Shown here one piece after another: positions 27,068 to 36,182 of a stretch of DNA of 64,000 bases. The DNA comes from Peptidiphaga gingivicola. Lineage in GTDB: Bacteria > Actinomycetota > Actinomycetes > Actinomycetales > Actinomycetaceae. The notes beneath the pieces are model-generated. The model saw only the letters and a list, made by a program, of their open reading frames with translations, did no database searches and was not told the DNA's origin. The stretch is from the NCBI RefSeq assembly GCF_001652275.1, contig NZ_LVZK01000001.1, positions 1,054,001 to 1,118,000 of the forward strand, in the 5' to 3' direction. Every line of letters begins with the position of its first letter. Position 1 is the stretch's first letter. The position numbers were made by a program, and so were the translations under genes.

Positions 27068-27859
27068 ATGAGCGAATCGACGGAGGGGCGGTTGTCGGGC
27101 GGCCGCTTGCTCGAAGGGCGCACGGCCTTGGTGACGGGCGGAACGAGCGGAATCGGACGCGGGATCGCCGAGGTTTTGCGCGAACGCGGCGCGGCGGTCG
27201 CCGTCACCGGCTTGACCGACGCCGAATGCGAGGAGGCCCGTGCGGCCGGCTTTCCCGCATATCCGCTGGACGTGCGGGATCGTCAAGCGTGCGACGAGGC
27301 GGTGGCCCGCGCGGCGGGCGACCTCGGCGGGCTGTCCGTGCTCGCCTCGAATGCTGGCGTTTATCCGCAGGTTCGCATTGCGGACATGGCCGACGAGGAC
27401 ATTTCTGCGATTTTCGGCGTTAACGTCACTGGCACGATCCACATGGTCCAGGCGGCTGCGGCGGCGCTGAGAGAATCCGGGCGCGGACGCGTGGTGGTGA
27501 CCTCGTCGATCACAGGCAACGTCACGGGATATCCGGGCTGGTCGCGCTACGGGGCGACGAAGGCCGCGCAGATGGGCTTCGTTCGCTCGGCGGCGATGGA
27601 GCTGGCGAAAGACGGCATCACTATCAACGCGGTCATGCCGGGCAACGTCGTCACGCCGGGCCTGGTCGCGCTGGGCGAGGAGTACATGCGGCGGATGGCC
27701 GCCGCGGTTCCGCTTGGATGCCTTGGCGAGCCGCGGGACGTCGGCGAGGCCGTGGCCTTTCTCGCCTCCGACGGCGCCCGCTACATCACGGGCCAGGCGA
27801 TCGTCGTGGACGGCGGCCAAATCCTGCCCGAATCTCCGGAGGCCATCGCGGACATGTAG
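27068..27859 (+). CDS. SDR family NAD(P)-dependent oxidoreductase (FabG-like)
   Basis: A 263-residue short-chain dehydrogenase. The cofactor loop is LVTGGTSGIGRGIAEVL (about 21-37), LASNAGVYPQV is the NAG motif, and the catalytic set is Ser in VVTSSITGNV with Tyr and Lys in SRYGATKAAQMGF. PGNVVTPGL and YITGQAIVVDGGQ close the typical pattern. It should reduce a ketone or oxidise an alcohol with NAD(P); the substrate is unknown. The ATG has AAAGGAGGG upstream. It lies just before ychF but has a separate start signal. Confidence 0.9.
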   Translation: MSESTEGRLSGGRLLEGRTALVTGGTSGIGRGIAEVLRERGAAVAVTGLTDAECEEARAAGFPAYPLDVRDRQACDEAVARAAGDLGGLSVLASNAGVYPQVRIADMADEDISAIFGVNVTGTIHMVQAAAAALRESGRGRVVVTSSITGNVTGYPGWSRYGATKAAQMGFVRSAAMELAKDGITINAVMPGNVVTPGLVALGEEYMRRMAAAVPLGCLGEPRDVGEAVAFLASDGARYITGQAIVVDGGQILPESPEAIADM

Positions 27860-27933
27860 GCGAGGCGGCGGGTACCCAGGCGGGGCAATCGCCGTTCGTG
27901 CCGCTTGCCCGCGCGAGCGGCTTCGCGTGCCGG

Positions 27934-27939
27934 TAGAAT
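27934..27939 (+). promoter_or_regulatory. -10 box for leaderless ychF transcript
   Basis: TAGAAT ends six bases before the GTG at 27946. Confidence 0.5.
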
Positions 27940-27945
27940 CGATCC

Positions 27946-29025
27946 GTGTCATTGACTATCGGAATCGCCGGGCTGCCCAACGTCGGCAAGTCGACCCTGT
28001 TCAACGCCCTCACCCGCGCCACGGCTCTGGCTGCAAACTACCCGTTCGCCACGATCGAGCCGAACGTCGGCGTCGTGCCGCTGCCGGACGCGCGGCTGGA
28101 CAAGCTGGCCGAGCTGTTCCACTCGGCGAAGGTCGTGCCCGCTACGGTCAGCTTCGTCGACATCGCGGGGATCGTGCGCGGCGCCTCTCAAGGCGAGGGC
28201 CTGGGCAACCAGTTCCTGGCCAATATCCGCGAGGCCGACGCGATTTGCCTGGTCACGCGCGCGTTCGCCGACCCCGACGTCGTCCACGTCGAAGGCCGCG
28301 TCGACCCGAAGGACGACATTGAAACCGTCACCACGGAACTCGTCTTGGCCGACGTGCAGACGCTCGAGAAGCAGATCCCGCGCCTGACCAAGGAAGTCAC
28401 CGGCAAGAAGACGCCCAAGGAGGTGCTGGAGACGGCCAAGGCCGCCCTCGAGCTGCTCGAGCAGGGAAAGGTGCTTTCGGCGCACGGCACGGACCTCGAC
28501 CCTGCCATTCTTCGCGGTTTCGGCTTGATGACCACGAAGAAGTTCATCTACGTCTTCAACACCGACGACGCCGGCCTGGCCGACGAGGCCATGCAGACCG
28601 AGCTGCGCGATTTCGTGGCGCCGGCCGAGGCGATCTTCCTCGACGCGAAGTTCGAGGCCGAGCTCGTGGAGCTGGAGCCCGACGAGGCCCGCGAAATGCT
28701 CGAGGCCTCCGGGCAGGACGAGTCCGGGCTCGACAAGCTGGCGCGGGTCGGCTTCGACACCCTCGGCCTGCAGACCTACCTGACGGCGGGGGAGAAGGAG
28801 GCGCGCGCCTGGACGATCCACAAGGGCTGGACCGCGCCTCAGGCCGCCGGCGTCATCCACACTGACTTTGAGCGCGGCTTCATCAAGGCCGAGATCGTCA
28901 GCTACGACGACCTGGTCGAGTACGGCAGCCTCGCCGAGGCCCGCGCCCACGGCCGCGTCCGCATGGAGGGCAAGGACTACGTCATGGCCGACGGCGACGT
29001 CGTGGAGTTCCGGTTCAATGTGTGA
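27946..29025 (+). CDS. ychF: Redox-regulated ATPase / GTPase YchF (OLA1 family)
   Basis: A 359-residue protein of the Obg-related YchF family. G1 is [16 protein letters not shown] and G3 is [21 protein letters not shown]. The fourth motif is the non-canonical NTDD in YVFNTDDAG, as expected for a family that prefers ATP over GTP. A coiled-coil insertion (~120-195) and a C-terminal TGS domain ([18 protein letters not shown], then [17 protein letters not shown]) follow. YchF binds ribosomes and modulates stress and redox responses. It is a core gene at the left border of the accessory region. Confidence 0.95.
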   Translation: MSLTIGIAGLPNVGKSTLFNALTRATALAANYPFATIEPNVGVVPLPDARLDKLAELFHSAKVVPATVSFVDIAGIVRGASQGEGLGNQFLANIREADAICLVTRAFADPDVVHVEGRVDPKDDIETVTTELVLADVQTLEKQIPRLTKEVTGKKTPKEVLETAKAALELLEQGKVLSAHGTDLDPAILRGFGLMTTKKFIYVFNTDDAGLADEAMQTELRDFVAPAEAIFLDAKFEAELVELEPDEAREMLEASGQDESGLDKLARVGFDTLGLQTYLTAGEKEARAWTIHKGWTAPQAAGVIHTDFERGFIKAEIVSYDDLVEYGSLAEARAHGRVRMEGKDYVMADGDVVEFRFNV

Positions 29026-29164
29026 CCCAAGCGCGGAAAGCCTCTTGGCCAAGGGCATGAAGGCGCCCTAGCGGCGTAATCTGCAAAAGGACCAGAGGCC
29101 GTTCTAGGGCGCTTACGTAACACAAGTATAGCCCAGAACGGACCGACGTTTGAGGAAGAGTGGT

Positions 29165-30280
29165 ATGGATCTAACTGGTTGGGTCACCCAGGAGCGGTTT
29201 AACGAGTACATGGTTGCCGCGAACCGGGACATCGAGGCTGCCCGCGAGTTGTACGAATGGAATGTTGCGATCTCCGCCGCCTTCTTCGAGGTCGTCTCCC
29301 ATGTCGAGGTTGCGCTGAGAAATGCGATTGACAAGATTCTCAGGCCGCTTGAAGTGACGGAGAGCGCCCGAACTGAAGTACGCAACGGTTGGTGGTTCGC
29401 CAGTTCCACTTTCCTGAAAGACGAAGACCTTGTTTTTTATCGAACGGCATGGAAGCACCTTGGCGACAGGGCAAAGGCAGCTGCGCGTGACAAGGTTTTC
29501 GCCTCGATGACCTTTGGGATCTGGGACGCCGTTTTTGGCAAACCTTACGAGCAACTTTTCCGGCGGCACCTCGTCTATGCCTTTCCCCACCGTCCTCAGG
29601 GATTTGAGCGGAAGACAGTCAAGCAGAGCGTTCAGGCGTTGCGAACGCTGCGTAATCGCATAGCGCACCATCAAGCGATTTTCGACTTGCCTCTCGAAGA
29701 GCGCTTTGAACAGGCTATGGATCTGCTGCGGTGGATCGATCCTGAGCTGGAGGCTTGGGTCTACGGGTTGTCTCGTGTCCCGGCGCTTCTGGACGAGAGA
29801 CCTAATGCCGCCGAGTCGATAGCCGTCATAGTGCCCGCAAAGGATGCATGGACTTTCTACCAGGGGCACGGCGTCTATATATGCCAATCCGGTCGTTCCT
29901 TCCGACGGGTGAGCCACATGGGCTTCTACTCCGACGGCGCTCTGCAACGCGAAGTGCCCAAGATTCTAGAGCGCATCGATCCTGTCCCGTGGACTCCGGA
30001 GGAGATTGAGCGTCGGCGCAGGTCGGGATCCTCGCGTGACGAGCGCATCGCGGACGTCATCAAAGCGAGTCGAGGCCTTGGATGGACAGACAACGAGTAT
30101 CAACTCTTCCTTCTGACGCAGCAGGACGAGCGAGGTCGCAGGGACGGGCATGTGACGCTCAGTTCCGAACTTGCCAATCAACGCACCGGGCGGGGGAGCG
30201 CCTGGGTTCGACGTCAACGATATGTCGCCGTTGCGGCATTGCGGTCCGCCGAATCGCTCGGGGACCTTGACCAGCACTAG
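29165..30280 (+). CDS. Abi-like (Abi_2) protein with HEPN motif
   Basis: A 371-residue protein. The first ~200 residues match the Abi_2 abortive-infection family: LYEWNVAISAAFFEVVSHVEV near the start, then an alpha-helical region containing RTLRNRIAHHQAIF (about 160-172). RNRIAHH is the R-N-x(3)-HH form of the HEPN ribonuclease motif. Residues ~200-371 are a second, unrecognised region. HEPN Abi proteins cleave RNA and halt growth during phage infection, so defence is the likely role, by inference. The ATG at 29165 follows GAGGAAGAG. A TTACGTAA palindrome at 29113-29120 may be an operator. No partner antitoxin gene is adjacent. Confidence 0.75.
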   Translation: MDLTGWVTQERFNEYMVAANRDIEAARELYEWNVAISAAFFEVVSHVEVALRNAIDKILRPLEVTESARTEVRNGWWFASSTFLKDEDLVFYRTAWKHLGDRAKAAARDKVFASMTFGIWDAVFGKPYEQLFRRHLVYAFPHRPQGFERKTVKQSVQALRTLRNRIAHHQAIFDLPLEERFEQAMDLLRWIDPELEAWVYGLSRVPALLDERPNAAESIAVIVPAKDAWTFYQGHGVYICQSGRSFRRVSHMGFYSDGALQREVPKILERIDPVPWTPEEIERRRRSGSSRDERIADVIKASRGLGWTDNEYQLFLLTQQDERGRRDGHVTLSSELANQRTGRGSAWVRRQRYVAVAALRSAESLGDLDQH

Positions 30281-30393
30281 GGGCGGTCGAAGAGAAACTG
30301 ATCCTGTCTCCGTTGCGAAAACGGCTTTTGCCCCAGCCGTGAAGCCGCTTTTGTCTGTGCCGCCGTGATGCTGTAGATTTTCAGCAGCATTCG

Positions 30394-30423
30394 GACCTGC
30401 TCGGCTGTAGCCGGGCAGGTCCT
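30394..30423 (+). terminator. Hairpin after the Abi gene
   Basis: GGACCTGC (30394-30401) pairs with GCAGGTCC (30416-30423), and CGGCT/AGCCG extends it to a ~14-bp stem with a two-base loop. It lies 113 bases after the stop. No T-run follows. Confidence 0.5.
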
Positions 30424-30596
30424 TCGTATGCCATTCTTTGTCTATCGACGGATAAGCGGCAGGCACTATCAATGCTGCCGGCGTTGTCTGTGCCGCGTTT
30501 ACCGCGGAATAGAGCCAGAACAGAACATCGAGATGGGGAACAGGCGCCACAGTCACAGCTGCACAAAAGCGGCGGCGGTCTCTCTGCCTATCCCGG

Positions 30597-30688
30597 GATT
30601 TCCTTCCTGCAATTTACGTGATTCAAATCCTGCGACCTGCCTGATTCAAGTTCTGCTATTTGCATGATTCGAGCTCGCTGGCTGGCGT
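30597..30688 (+). repeat. Orphan 23-base-period repeat array (array A)
   Basis: Four consecutive degenerate units of exactly 23 bases start at 30597, 30620, 30643 and 30666 (the last one decayed). The core is GATTCAAnTYCTGCnAYYTGC. The unit resembles that of the array at 35051-35211 read towards its DUF4143 gene. Here no such gene follows. Confidence 0.7.
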
Positions 30689-30995
30689 TGGAACCCGAGC
30701 TTTTCCTGGGGTTGCCGAGTTTCTTTACGCGTGTGTGTTTGTGATGGAAATTTGACCTGAAGCACCTGAAGCAAACGGGGAGCATTGACTGTCAACATGG
30801 AGTGAAGAGCTGCAGCGCCGATTTGGGAAACTACGAGGTCACTAACTGCCCTCAGACAGAAGACGCAAGAGCAACGGCGTAGCTAGAAGTGTAAGTATCG
30901 CTGTTTTAAAAGTAAAGGTGATTTCTACTCTTCTTCCGAAGAGGAACGACTAGCGTCAGCTTGATTCTTATCTTGTTGGCTTGCGAGAGGTTCAT

Positions 30996-33146
30996 CTAGG
31001 AAGGATCTGGTTCCCAACCTTGTAGATACCTATCGGCAAGCCGGAAAACTTCGTCATCACCTAATTTCTCGCGGATGTTAAGCAGAGCTGTCCTTACTTT
31101 GTCCTCAGACCCGAATAGTTTTACGAGCTTGTCCCAGTCGAGACGATCTTTCGACTGATCTTGTAAAGGATCTAATGACTGCGACGATGTGGTAAACCTA
31201 AGCGAGTAAAGCACTGATTGCAGTAGAACGGGATCGTTACTGGGACTGAGCGGAGCCTCACCCGTGTTTATCGCAACCTCATAGTAAATCGGTCCGGCGT
31301 TCCATTCGCGCGATGGCTTGTTTGGTGGCGTGTTCTGAAGTGTTTGGACAAAATCTGCATAGATCTGCTCCGCGAACGTCTCACTAACGAGTCCTTTTTC
31401 ACCCAAATTACTATATCTTATAGTTTCAATGAGGTAAAGTTTAGAAGAGTATGTCTCAAGTCCCTCAAGAATCTGTGAAACAAATTTTTCCCGCTCCTCC
31501 TCTTTGTCTACGCGATGAAGAAGTGCGATGACAACATGTCTGACAGCAAACCCGCCTGCGATGTCGAATAAACTCCGTCGTTTCTTCTTTGAAATGGTGT
31601 CGATCAGATTCAGTAGCGTGATAGATCCCGGGATAACCATGTCGTCGGTGAATTTTGTTTCGTAGGAGGCAAGACCGTCTATGGCGTCTTCAAGCGTTTC
31701 GGGGGGCAATTTAGTCAGATAGCTCTCAATTAACCTTCTGTCGTTTAGAAGATTAACAGCGCATTCAGAGTATCGGAACGCGACGAGACTGTCCGGCATG
31801 ACTCGGTCAAAGTAGAGGTTAAGAAAGTCGATATGGGCCATTCGACGTTCGGTCCGCCAAGTATTAAGCTGCTCGGACATGTGATCGTGTTGTGAAGCGG
31901 GAAATACGTACGCGAGAAGAGCTACAACAGTTTCGTTACCGGGAAATTCATTCAGCAACGATTCGATAGCACTCGGATTCCCTTCATCGCCCGAATCTTT
32001 GAACATTTCTTCGATGCCTTTACGGGTTCGCTTACCTGCACCTCCCACGATGACGCCTGCGCCTGCAAGTTCATTTCGAAGTGTAGGAAGACGCCGGAAG
32101 ATTTCAGGACGGAAAACACGGAGTGCTTCCATTGCAAGAAGGTCGACAAGATCGACTTTGTCGCCGAGGTCCTTGATTGTCTGCTTGGCGGAGATCGCGT
32201 ATCGAGTCACATCGCGTATGTTTGACAAGAGCGGTTCAATCACTTCCAAGTAGGCTGAGGCCCATCGATGTTCGTCGAGAGTCGCGTTTGTTATGGGAGA
32301 CAAGACGCGTTCCAGTTCTGCGATTGTACGAGAACGAAGCAGTTTCTCTGATGCTTGAGGAATATCGAAGCTCAGAAGGACAATCTTTTCAAGATACGCG
32401 CGTCCTGAGATACCATCTTCAGAGAGGGCTTGCTCTACACGTTCTCTGTCGAAGGCCAGTAAGTAGATGATGTTTGGGAAGCTGGCTGTCAGACGAACAA
32501 GCTTGAAGATTTCACGGATCTCGATCTTAGTGAGCCGGTCGATGTCATCAATGACGACCACGATAGGCTCTTCAAGTTTACTGAGTGCTTTGGTAATGTC
32601 GTCTTTTATTTCCTGCACACTGCGGTCTGCACTCGTTGTTCCTGCGAGCCCGTTGATTCCAGCTGCGATAACTTCTCCCACTGCACTTGCACCAGGGAGG
32701 GGGATGAGTTTAGCGGCAGGTTTAAGGATTCCGGCATACTGTCCTAACCAGTCAGCTATCTTGCCGAGGCGGCTCTCATTCTTGACCTTCAGCTCCGCTC
32801 CGATTTGAGTGAAAAAGAAGTCGACGAGCTGGTCCGAGCCGGAGAACATCCAAGGGTTGAAATCAATGACGGTGAGAGCCCTCCTGGTTTTTGACTCTTC
32901 TGGCGTTGGATCTGACTCCTTGGGAATCCCTTCGAACTCTTCGCGCATTAGATTGATAAAAGAACTTTTACCATGCCCCCATGGCCCCATTACTGCTACA
33001 ACGAGTCCTTGGCTTGCGTCGAGCTCCAAGATTGATCGCGCAAATGCATGTGCGACGGGTGCGCGTCCAAGATCGTCTTCGGCTGACGACCTGATCGGTG
33101 CGTCGATCAGGGGTCTTTCGCCGGAGCAGTCGTTGCTGTATGTCAT
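30996..33146 (-). CDS. KAP family P-loop NTPase
   Basis: A 716-residue protein. Walker A is GPWGHGKSS (residues 54-62), VIDFNPWMFSG has the FNPW signature of KAP NTPases, Walker B is IVVVIDDIDRLT and YLLAFDRERVE follows. The long C-terminal part is helical and not recognised. The N-terminal half has hydrophobic stretches (AAKLIPLPGASAVGEVIAAG) that could be membrane-associated, as known for this family. KAP proteins include the phage-exclusion protein PifA, so defence is plausible. The DNA is clearly AT-richer than its neighbours, a sign of transfer. The ATG at 33146 has AGGAG 12 bases upstream; a GTG at 33236 is less likely. Confidence 0.8.
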   Translation of the reverse strand: MTYSNDCSGERPLIDAPIRSSAEDDLGRAPVAHAFARSILELDASQGLVVAVMGPWGHGKSSFINLMREEFEGIPKESDPTPEESKTRRALTVIDFNPWMFSGSDQLVDFFFTQIGAELKVKNESRLGKIADWLGQYAGILKPAAKLIPLPGASAVGEVIAAGINGLAGTTSADRSVQEIKDDITKALSKLEEPIVVVIDDIDRLTKIEIREIFKLVRLTASFPNIIYLLAFDRERVEQALSEDGISGRAYLEKIVLLSFDIPQASEKLLRSRTIAELERVLSPITNATLDEHRWASAYLEVIEPLLSNIRDVTRYAISAKQTIKDLGDKVDLVDLLAMEALRVFRPEIFRRLPTLRNELAGAGVIVGGAGKRTRKGIEEMFKDSGDEGNPSAIESLLNEFPGNETVVALLAYVFPASQHDHMSEQLNTWRTERRMAHIDFLNLYFDRVMPDSLVAFRYSECAVNLLNDRRLIESYLTKLPPETLEDAIDGLASYETKFTDDMVIPGSITLLNLIDTISKKKRRSLFDIAGGFAVRHVVIALLHRVDKEEEREKFVSQILEGLETYSSKLYLIETIRYSNLGEKGLVSETFAEQIYADFVQTLQNTPPNKPSREWNAGPIYYEVAINTGEAPLSPSNDPVLLQSVLYSLRFTTSSQSLDPLQDQSKDRLDWDKLVKLFGSEDKVRTALLNIREKLGDDEVFRLADRYLQGWEPDPS

Positions 33147-33738
33147 TTTCTTCTCAAGCTCCTTTGCTTTGAGTTCTGGAGATACGGCGATGTCTACCCG
33201 CTTGCCCAATTGTCTCACGAATGATGCTTGGCGCACCGACGGGTCCAGCCAAAGCGAAGCTCACCTTTCGTGTGTGAGCATTCGTTTGCGGGCTTCGGGA
33301 CAGGAAGAGAAACAATGTGTTTGCAGCGTGGGGAACAGTGTAACGGAGGTGCCCGCCCGCCAGATGGCAAGTTGTATTTGTCCTGGTCAATGTTAAAAAC
33401 GACGGTTGCCTTTGCAGCATTCACTTGTTTTTATTTCGATGGACTTAGGGATCGCACGTGAAAGTTGTGGTGGTTGCCTGCCGTTGCGGGCGCAGAACTG
33501 ACGGCTGTGGGCGGCCGGCACCGCCGCCTACCGCCGCCGTGACGGCATCGGCGTTGTGCCGCTTGCCCTGATCGGCGTGTGACGACGCGTAGAATGCGAT
33601 GACACATAGGCGGAAGGCGATGGCGCGCGGGACAAGATGGAACGCGGGACGTGACGGCACGCCGTGTGCGGCATCGTGCGGACCGTGATGGCACGCAACA
33701 TGCGGCGGCGCGGAGAGTCCGGTCGGACGCGGCTGCGT
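33147..33738. other. Intergenic region, 592 bp
   Basis: It holds the upstream region of the KAP gene (AT-richer, to ~33460) and then GC-rich DNA with degenerate GCG/GAT-rich words (33540-33710) running into the end of the DUF4143 gene. No coding frame is supported. Confidence 0.45.
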
Positions 33739-35007
33739 TCAAGGCCGGAGCGCGTGCAGCGGGAAGGTGATTGTGCCGTCGGGCAGGGTCGCAGTGAAGC
33801 CGGTTCCTGTGATCACCGCTTTGAAGGCCGGCGGTGCGGCGTCGATCTGGTCGACGGCGCAGGCGAGGCTCTCGGCTCCGCGCTGTGCTTGCCCGCCGCC
33901 GAGCTTCACCTCGATGGCTGCCCAGTTTCCGTTAGGCATCGTCAGAACCGCATCGATCTCACGCCCGTTGGAGTCGCGATAGTGCTGTACGTGTCCGCCC
34001 AAGGTCTCCGCGTAGACGAGCAGGTCGTGGACAACTGCGGACTCAAAGAGGAAACCGAGCGTTTCCAGGTCCGTGCTCAGACGGTTGGCGTCGGCTTGCA
34101 AAGCTGCGGCGGCCAGCGCGGGGTCCGCCAGGTGATATTTGGGCGAACGGCGCAGACGAGCCTTGGACCGTAGGGAAATGGCCCATGGCTGGATCTTCTC
34201 TAGCAGGAAGACTCGCTCTAGCAGCTCAAGGAGCTTGGCAGTTGTGCCCTCGGAAGGCGCGGGGAGAGTCCGCGAAATGTCCTTGCGCAGCGTCGCCTGG
34301 GAAACCTCGCTCGCGGAGGAACGGGCCAGCGAGGCAATGAGCTGTTCGACGACTGCGGGTTCCGAGCGCAGATTCGCGAGCCTGTTGATGTCGTTGGTTG
34401 CGATGTCCTTGATGTAGCTCTCCATGCTCCGTGCTGCGATATCCGACGGAGAGTTCAGCAGACCGGGGAATCCGGGGCGCAAAATGCTCTGGACAATGCG
34501 TTCAAGCGGGGCTGTGGACATTGAGGGTTGCGGTGACTCGCCTTCGAACAGCGCGCTTAGCGACACTCCGCCGTCGTCGAGGCTGCTCTCCTTTTCTGCC
34601 CAGGTCATGGTGCGCTGACGGATTCGGATGAAGCGCGCTGCGCCAGTGTGCCGGATTGGGTCGGCGGCAGGAACGGCCGAACCCGTGAGGATGAAGCGTC
34701 CGGGTTCGGAGGAAAAATCGACCTCTCTGCGTGCCAGATTCCAGATCTGGGGGATCAGTTGCCATTCGTCGAGAAGGCGAGGGGAGGCTCCGGCCAGCAG
34801 CAGATGCGGATCGATCTCGGCCGCAGTTTGGGCCTCCGGTGTGTCTAGCAGTGTGTAGGACGACGCGTGTGCAAGGCCCGTCATGGTCTTGCCGCAGCCT
34901 CGAGGGCCTTCCAGAATGGCTGCACCAGCTGAGTCAAGCACGCGAATCATGAGCGGGTCCACGGCGCGTGGCAAATAGCTGATTCCGGTGACTTTGCTGG
35001 TGTCCAT
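33739..35007 (-). CDS. ATP-binding protein with DUF4143 domain (copy 1)
   Basis: A 422-residue AAA+-like ATPase. Walker A is GPRGCGKT (34-41), the Walker B region is PRLLDEWQLIPQIW, and FILTGSAVP is the sensor strand. The C-terminal DUF4143 domain begins near SYIKDIATNDINRLANL. It ends in a PD-(D/E)xK-like strand pair (REIDAVLTMPNGNW then AAIEVKLGGGQ, about 350-373) that keeps Asp and Glu-x-Lys. It closes with LPDGTITFPLHALRP, almost as in copy 2. The function is not established. The start looks leaderless, and a 23-base-period array lies directly upstream. Confidence 0.85.
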   Translation of the reverse strand: MDTSKVTGISYLPRAVDPLMIRVLDSAGAAILEGPRGCGKTMTGLAHASSYTLLDTPEAQTAAEIDPHLLLAGASPRLLDEWQLIPQIWNLARREVDFSSEPGRFILTGSAVPAADPIRHTGAARFIRIRQRTMTWAEKESSLDDGGVSLSALFEGESPQPSMSTAPLERIVQSILRPGFPGLLNSPSDIAARSMESYIKDIATNDINRLANLRSEPAVVEQLIASLARSSASEVSQATLRKDISRTLPAPSEGTTAKLLELLERVFLLEKIQPWAISLRSKARLRRSPKYHLADPALAAAALQADANRLSTDLETLGFLFESAVVHDLLVYAETLGGHVQHYRDSNGREIDAVLTMPNGNWAAIEVKLGGGQAQRGAESLACAVDQIDAAPPAFKAVITGTGFTATLPDGTITFPLHALRP

Positions 35008-35013
35008 GGCGTC

Positions 35014-35019
35014 AGTCTA
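35014..35019 (-). promoter_or_regulatory. -10 box for leaderless DUF4143 copy 1 transcript
   Basis: On the minus strand TAGACT ends six bases before the ATG at 35007. It sits between the gene and the repeat array. Confidence 0.45.
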
Positions 35020-35050
35020 TATGCAAGTTTGGGGCGCGCGGTGGCTCTGT

Positions 35051-35211
35051 TGGGGAATCCGCAGGAACTCAAGTGAGGAATCTGCAGACGTCGAAGTGAG
35101 GAGTTTGCAGGTATTGAAGTGGGGAATTTGCAACCGTAAGAGTAGGTTATTTACGGAGTTTGAGCGGGGAGCGTGCTGATTTTGACGGGAAATTGCGGTT
35201 TCCGAAGCTGG
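35051..35211 (-). repeat. 23-base-period repeat array upstream of DUF4143 copy 1 (array B)
   Basis: Units start at 35051, 35074, 35097, 35120 and 35143, each exactly 23 bases, with decayed units at 35166 and 35189. Plus-strand core: TGAGGAATCTGCAGnnnTGAAG. The array ends ~30 bases before the -10 box of the gene. A period of 23 is not a multiple of three, so it is not a coding repeat. Confidence 0.8.
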
Positions 35212-35341
35212 TGTAGGGCAAAAGGGAAACTGCAGGCGCGTGCGGCGGGGCCGGTAGCGGAGGCGTGTGAGCATGTGGGGCGTGGTTTCGCTGCTTTGTT
35301 GAAATGGCGAGGCAAGGTGGAAACGAATTGACGCCCGGCTC

Positions 35342-35866
35342 CTATCCGCCATCCTGTCCCTGCTCAACCAGCAGCGCCTCGATGCGCTTCATGGGAACCA
35401 TGAGCTGGAGTGGGTCGGCTGGCGAGGCGAGCGCGTCCACATGGTGCATATAGAAGGACTTCGCTGCGGCGTCGCGGCAATGAATGAGAACGCATGCTGC
35501 GCCGAGGGACTCGCCTGCTGCCAGTGTTCTTCGAAGAGCGTCCTGTAGCATTGCCATCCCGATTCCTTGCCCGGTTGCACGTTCATCGACTGCGAGCCTG
35601 GCGAGCAATATGCATGGAATGTCACTCGGGCGACGCATAGCGAAATGCTCGTCGACGCTTGCCTTGCTCACGCCGCCCGCGGCTAGCGCGTAATAGCCCA
35701 CAACACGCTTATCGGTGCATGCGACGTAGGTCACTGCATTGTTGTTCCGTTGATTTTCCCATGCAAACTTCTCAAACCACGTGTTGAGCTCGTCAACGCC
35801 CGATCTGAAGCCCTTACGCGAATCCTCTTTCTGCAGGCGGCGCGGTGCTAGCAGAGTTGCGTTCAT
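35342..35866 (-). CDS. GNAT family toxin (TacT-like N-acetyltransferase)
   Basis: A 174-residue GNAT acetyltransferase. VVGYYALAAGGVSKA and ILLARLAVDERATGQGIGMAMLQDAL (Q-x-x-G-x-G/A acetyl-CoA loop) are typical, and the final SFYMHHVDA contains the usual tyrosine. The partner is a DUF1778 antitoxin whose stop overlaps the ATG here by four bases. This arrangement is the TacA-TacT type: the toxin acetylates aminoacyl-tRNA and stops translation, and the antitoxin blocks it and represses the operon. The exact target tRNA is unknown. Confidence 0.88.
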   Translation of the reverse strand: MNATLLAPRRLQKEDSRKGFRSGVDELNTWFEKFAWENQRNNNAVTYVACTDKRVVGYYALAAGGVSKASVDEHFAMRRPSDIPCILLARLAVDERATGQGIGMAMLQDALRRTLAAGESLGAACVLIHCRDAAAKSFYMHHVDALASPADPLQLMVPMKRIEALLVEQGQDGG

Positions 35867-36159
35867 GAATCGTCGCGCAACGTGATTTCGGAGCCAACGG
35901 GGCTTTCACGTTCAAATAGTCGCCGTAACTTGGCGGTTTCGACCGGCGAGTCAAGTGCTTCCAGGAAGAGCGAGTACTCCTCGTCGGAGAGCGTGAACCG
36001 ACGGAGGTCCGCGAGCACTCGTTCGGCGTGCTCGACAGCGCTTCTCAAAATGAACTCTGGAACCGTCGAATCGCTTAACTCGGCTGCATGGCGTATTGCC
36101 GCCTCTTTCCGTTCGCTGGCGCGAAGGTTGATGCGACGTGTTTTGGCGGTTGTCGACAT
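35863..36159 (-). CDS. DUF1778 antitoxin (TacA-like)
   Basis: A 98-residue protein with an N-terminal ribbon-helix-helix (RRINLRASERKEAAIRHAAE, then STVPEFILRSAVEHAERVL) and a C-terminal toxin-binding tail (LRRFTLSDEEYSLFLEAL). The ATG at 36159 is chosen because AAAGGAG lies eight bases upstream; a longer frame starting 36 bases earlier lacks a site. It precedes and overlaps the GNAT toxin gene, the normal order for this toxin-antitoxin class. It should repress its own promoter together with the toxin. Confidence 0.88.
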   Translation of the reverse strand: MSTTAKTRRINLRASERKEAAIRHAAELSDSTVPEFILRSAVEHAERVLADLRRFTLSDEEYSLFLEALDSPVETAKLRRLFERESPVGSEITLRDDS

Positions 36160-36182
36160 AGAAACTCCTTTCGCGTACGTAC

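Larger units (their letters stand above)
30281..30995. other. Intergenic region, 715 bp
   Basis: Convergent gap between the Abi gene and the KAP NTPase gene. It holds a hairpin (30394-30423) and a 23-base-period array (30597-30688). The rest, especially 30700-30995, is AT-richer and shows no coding frame that can be recognised. No DUF4143 remnant was found after the array. Confidence 0.5.

Noticed and set aside
29064-29112. Attachment site at the ychF / Abi gene junction
   Set aside because: GCGCCCTAG and CTAGGGCGC form an inverted, not direct, repeat, and there is no integrase or matching copy at the other end of the accessory region.
30428-30667. 79-codon plus-strand ORF across the orphan array
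   Set aside because: It reads through the 23-base repeats, which cannot keep a frame, and shows no family similarity.
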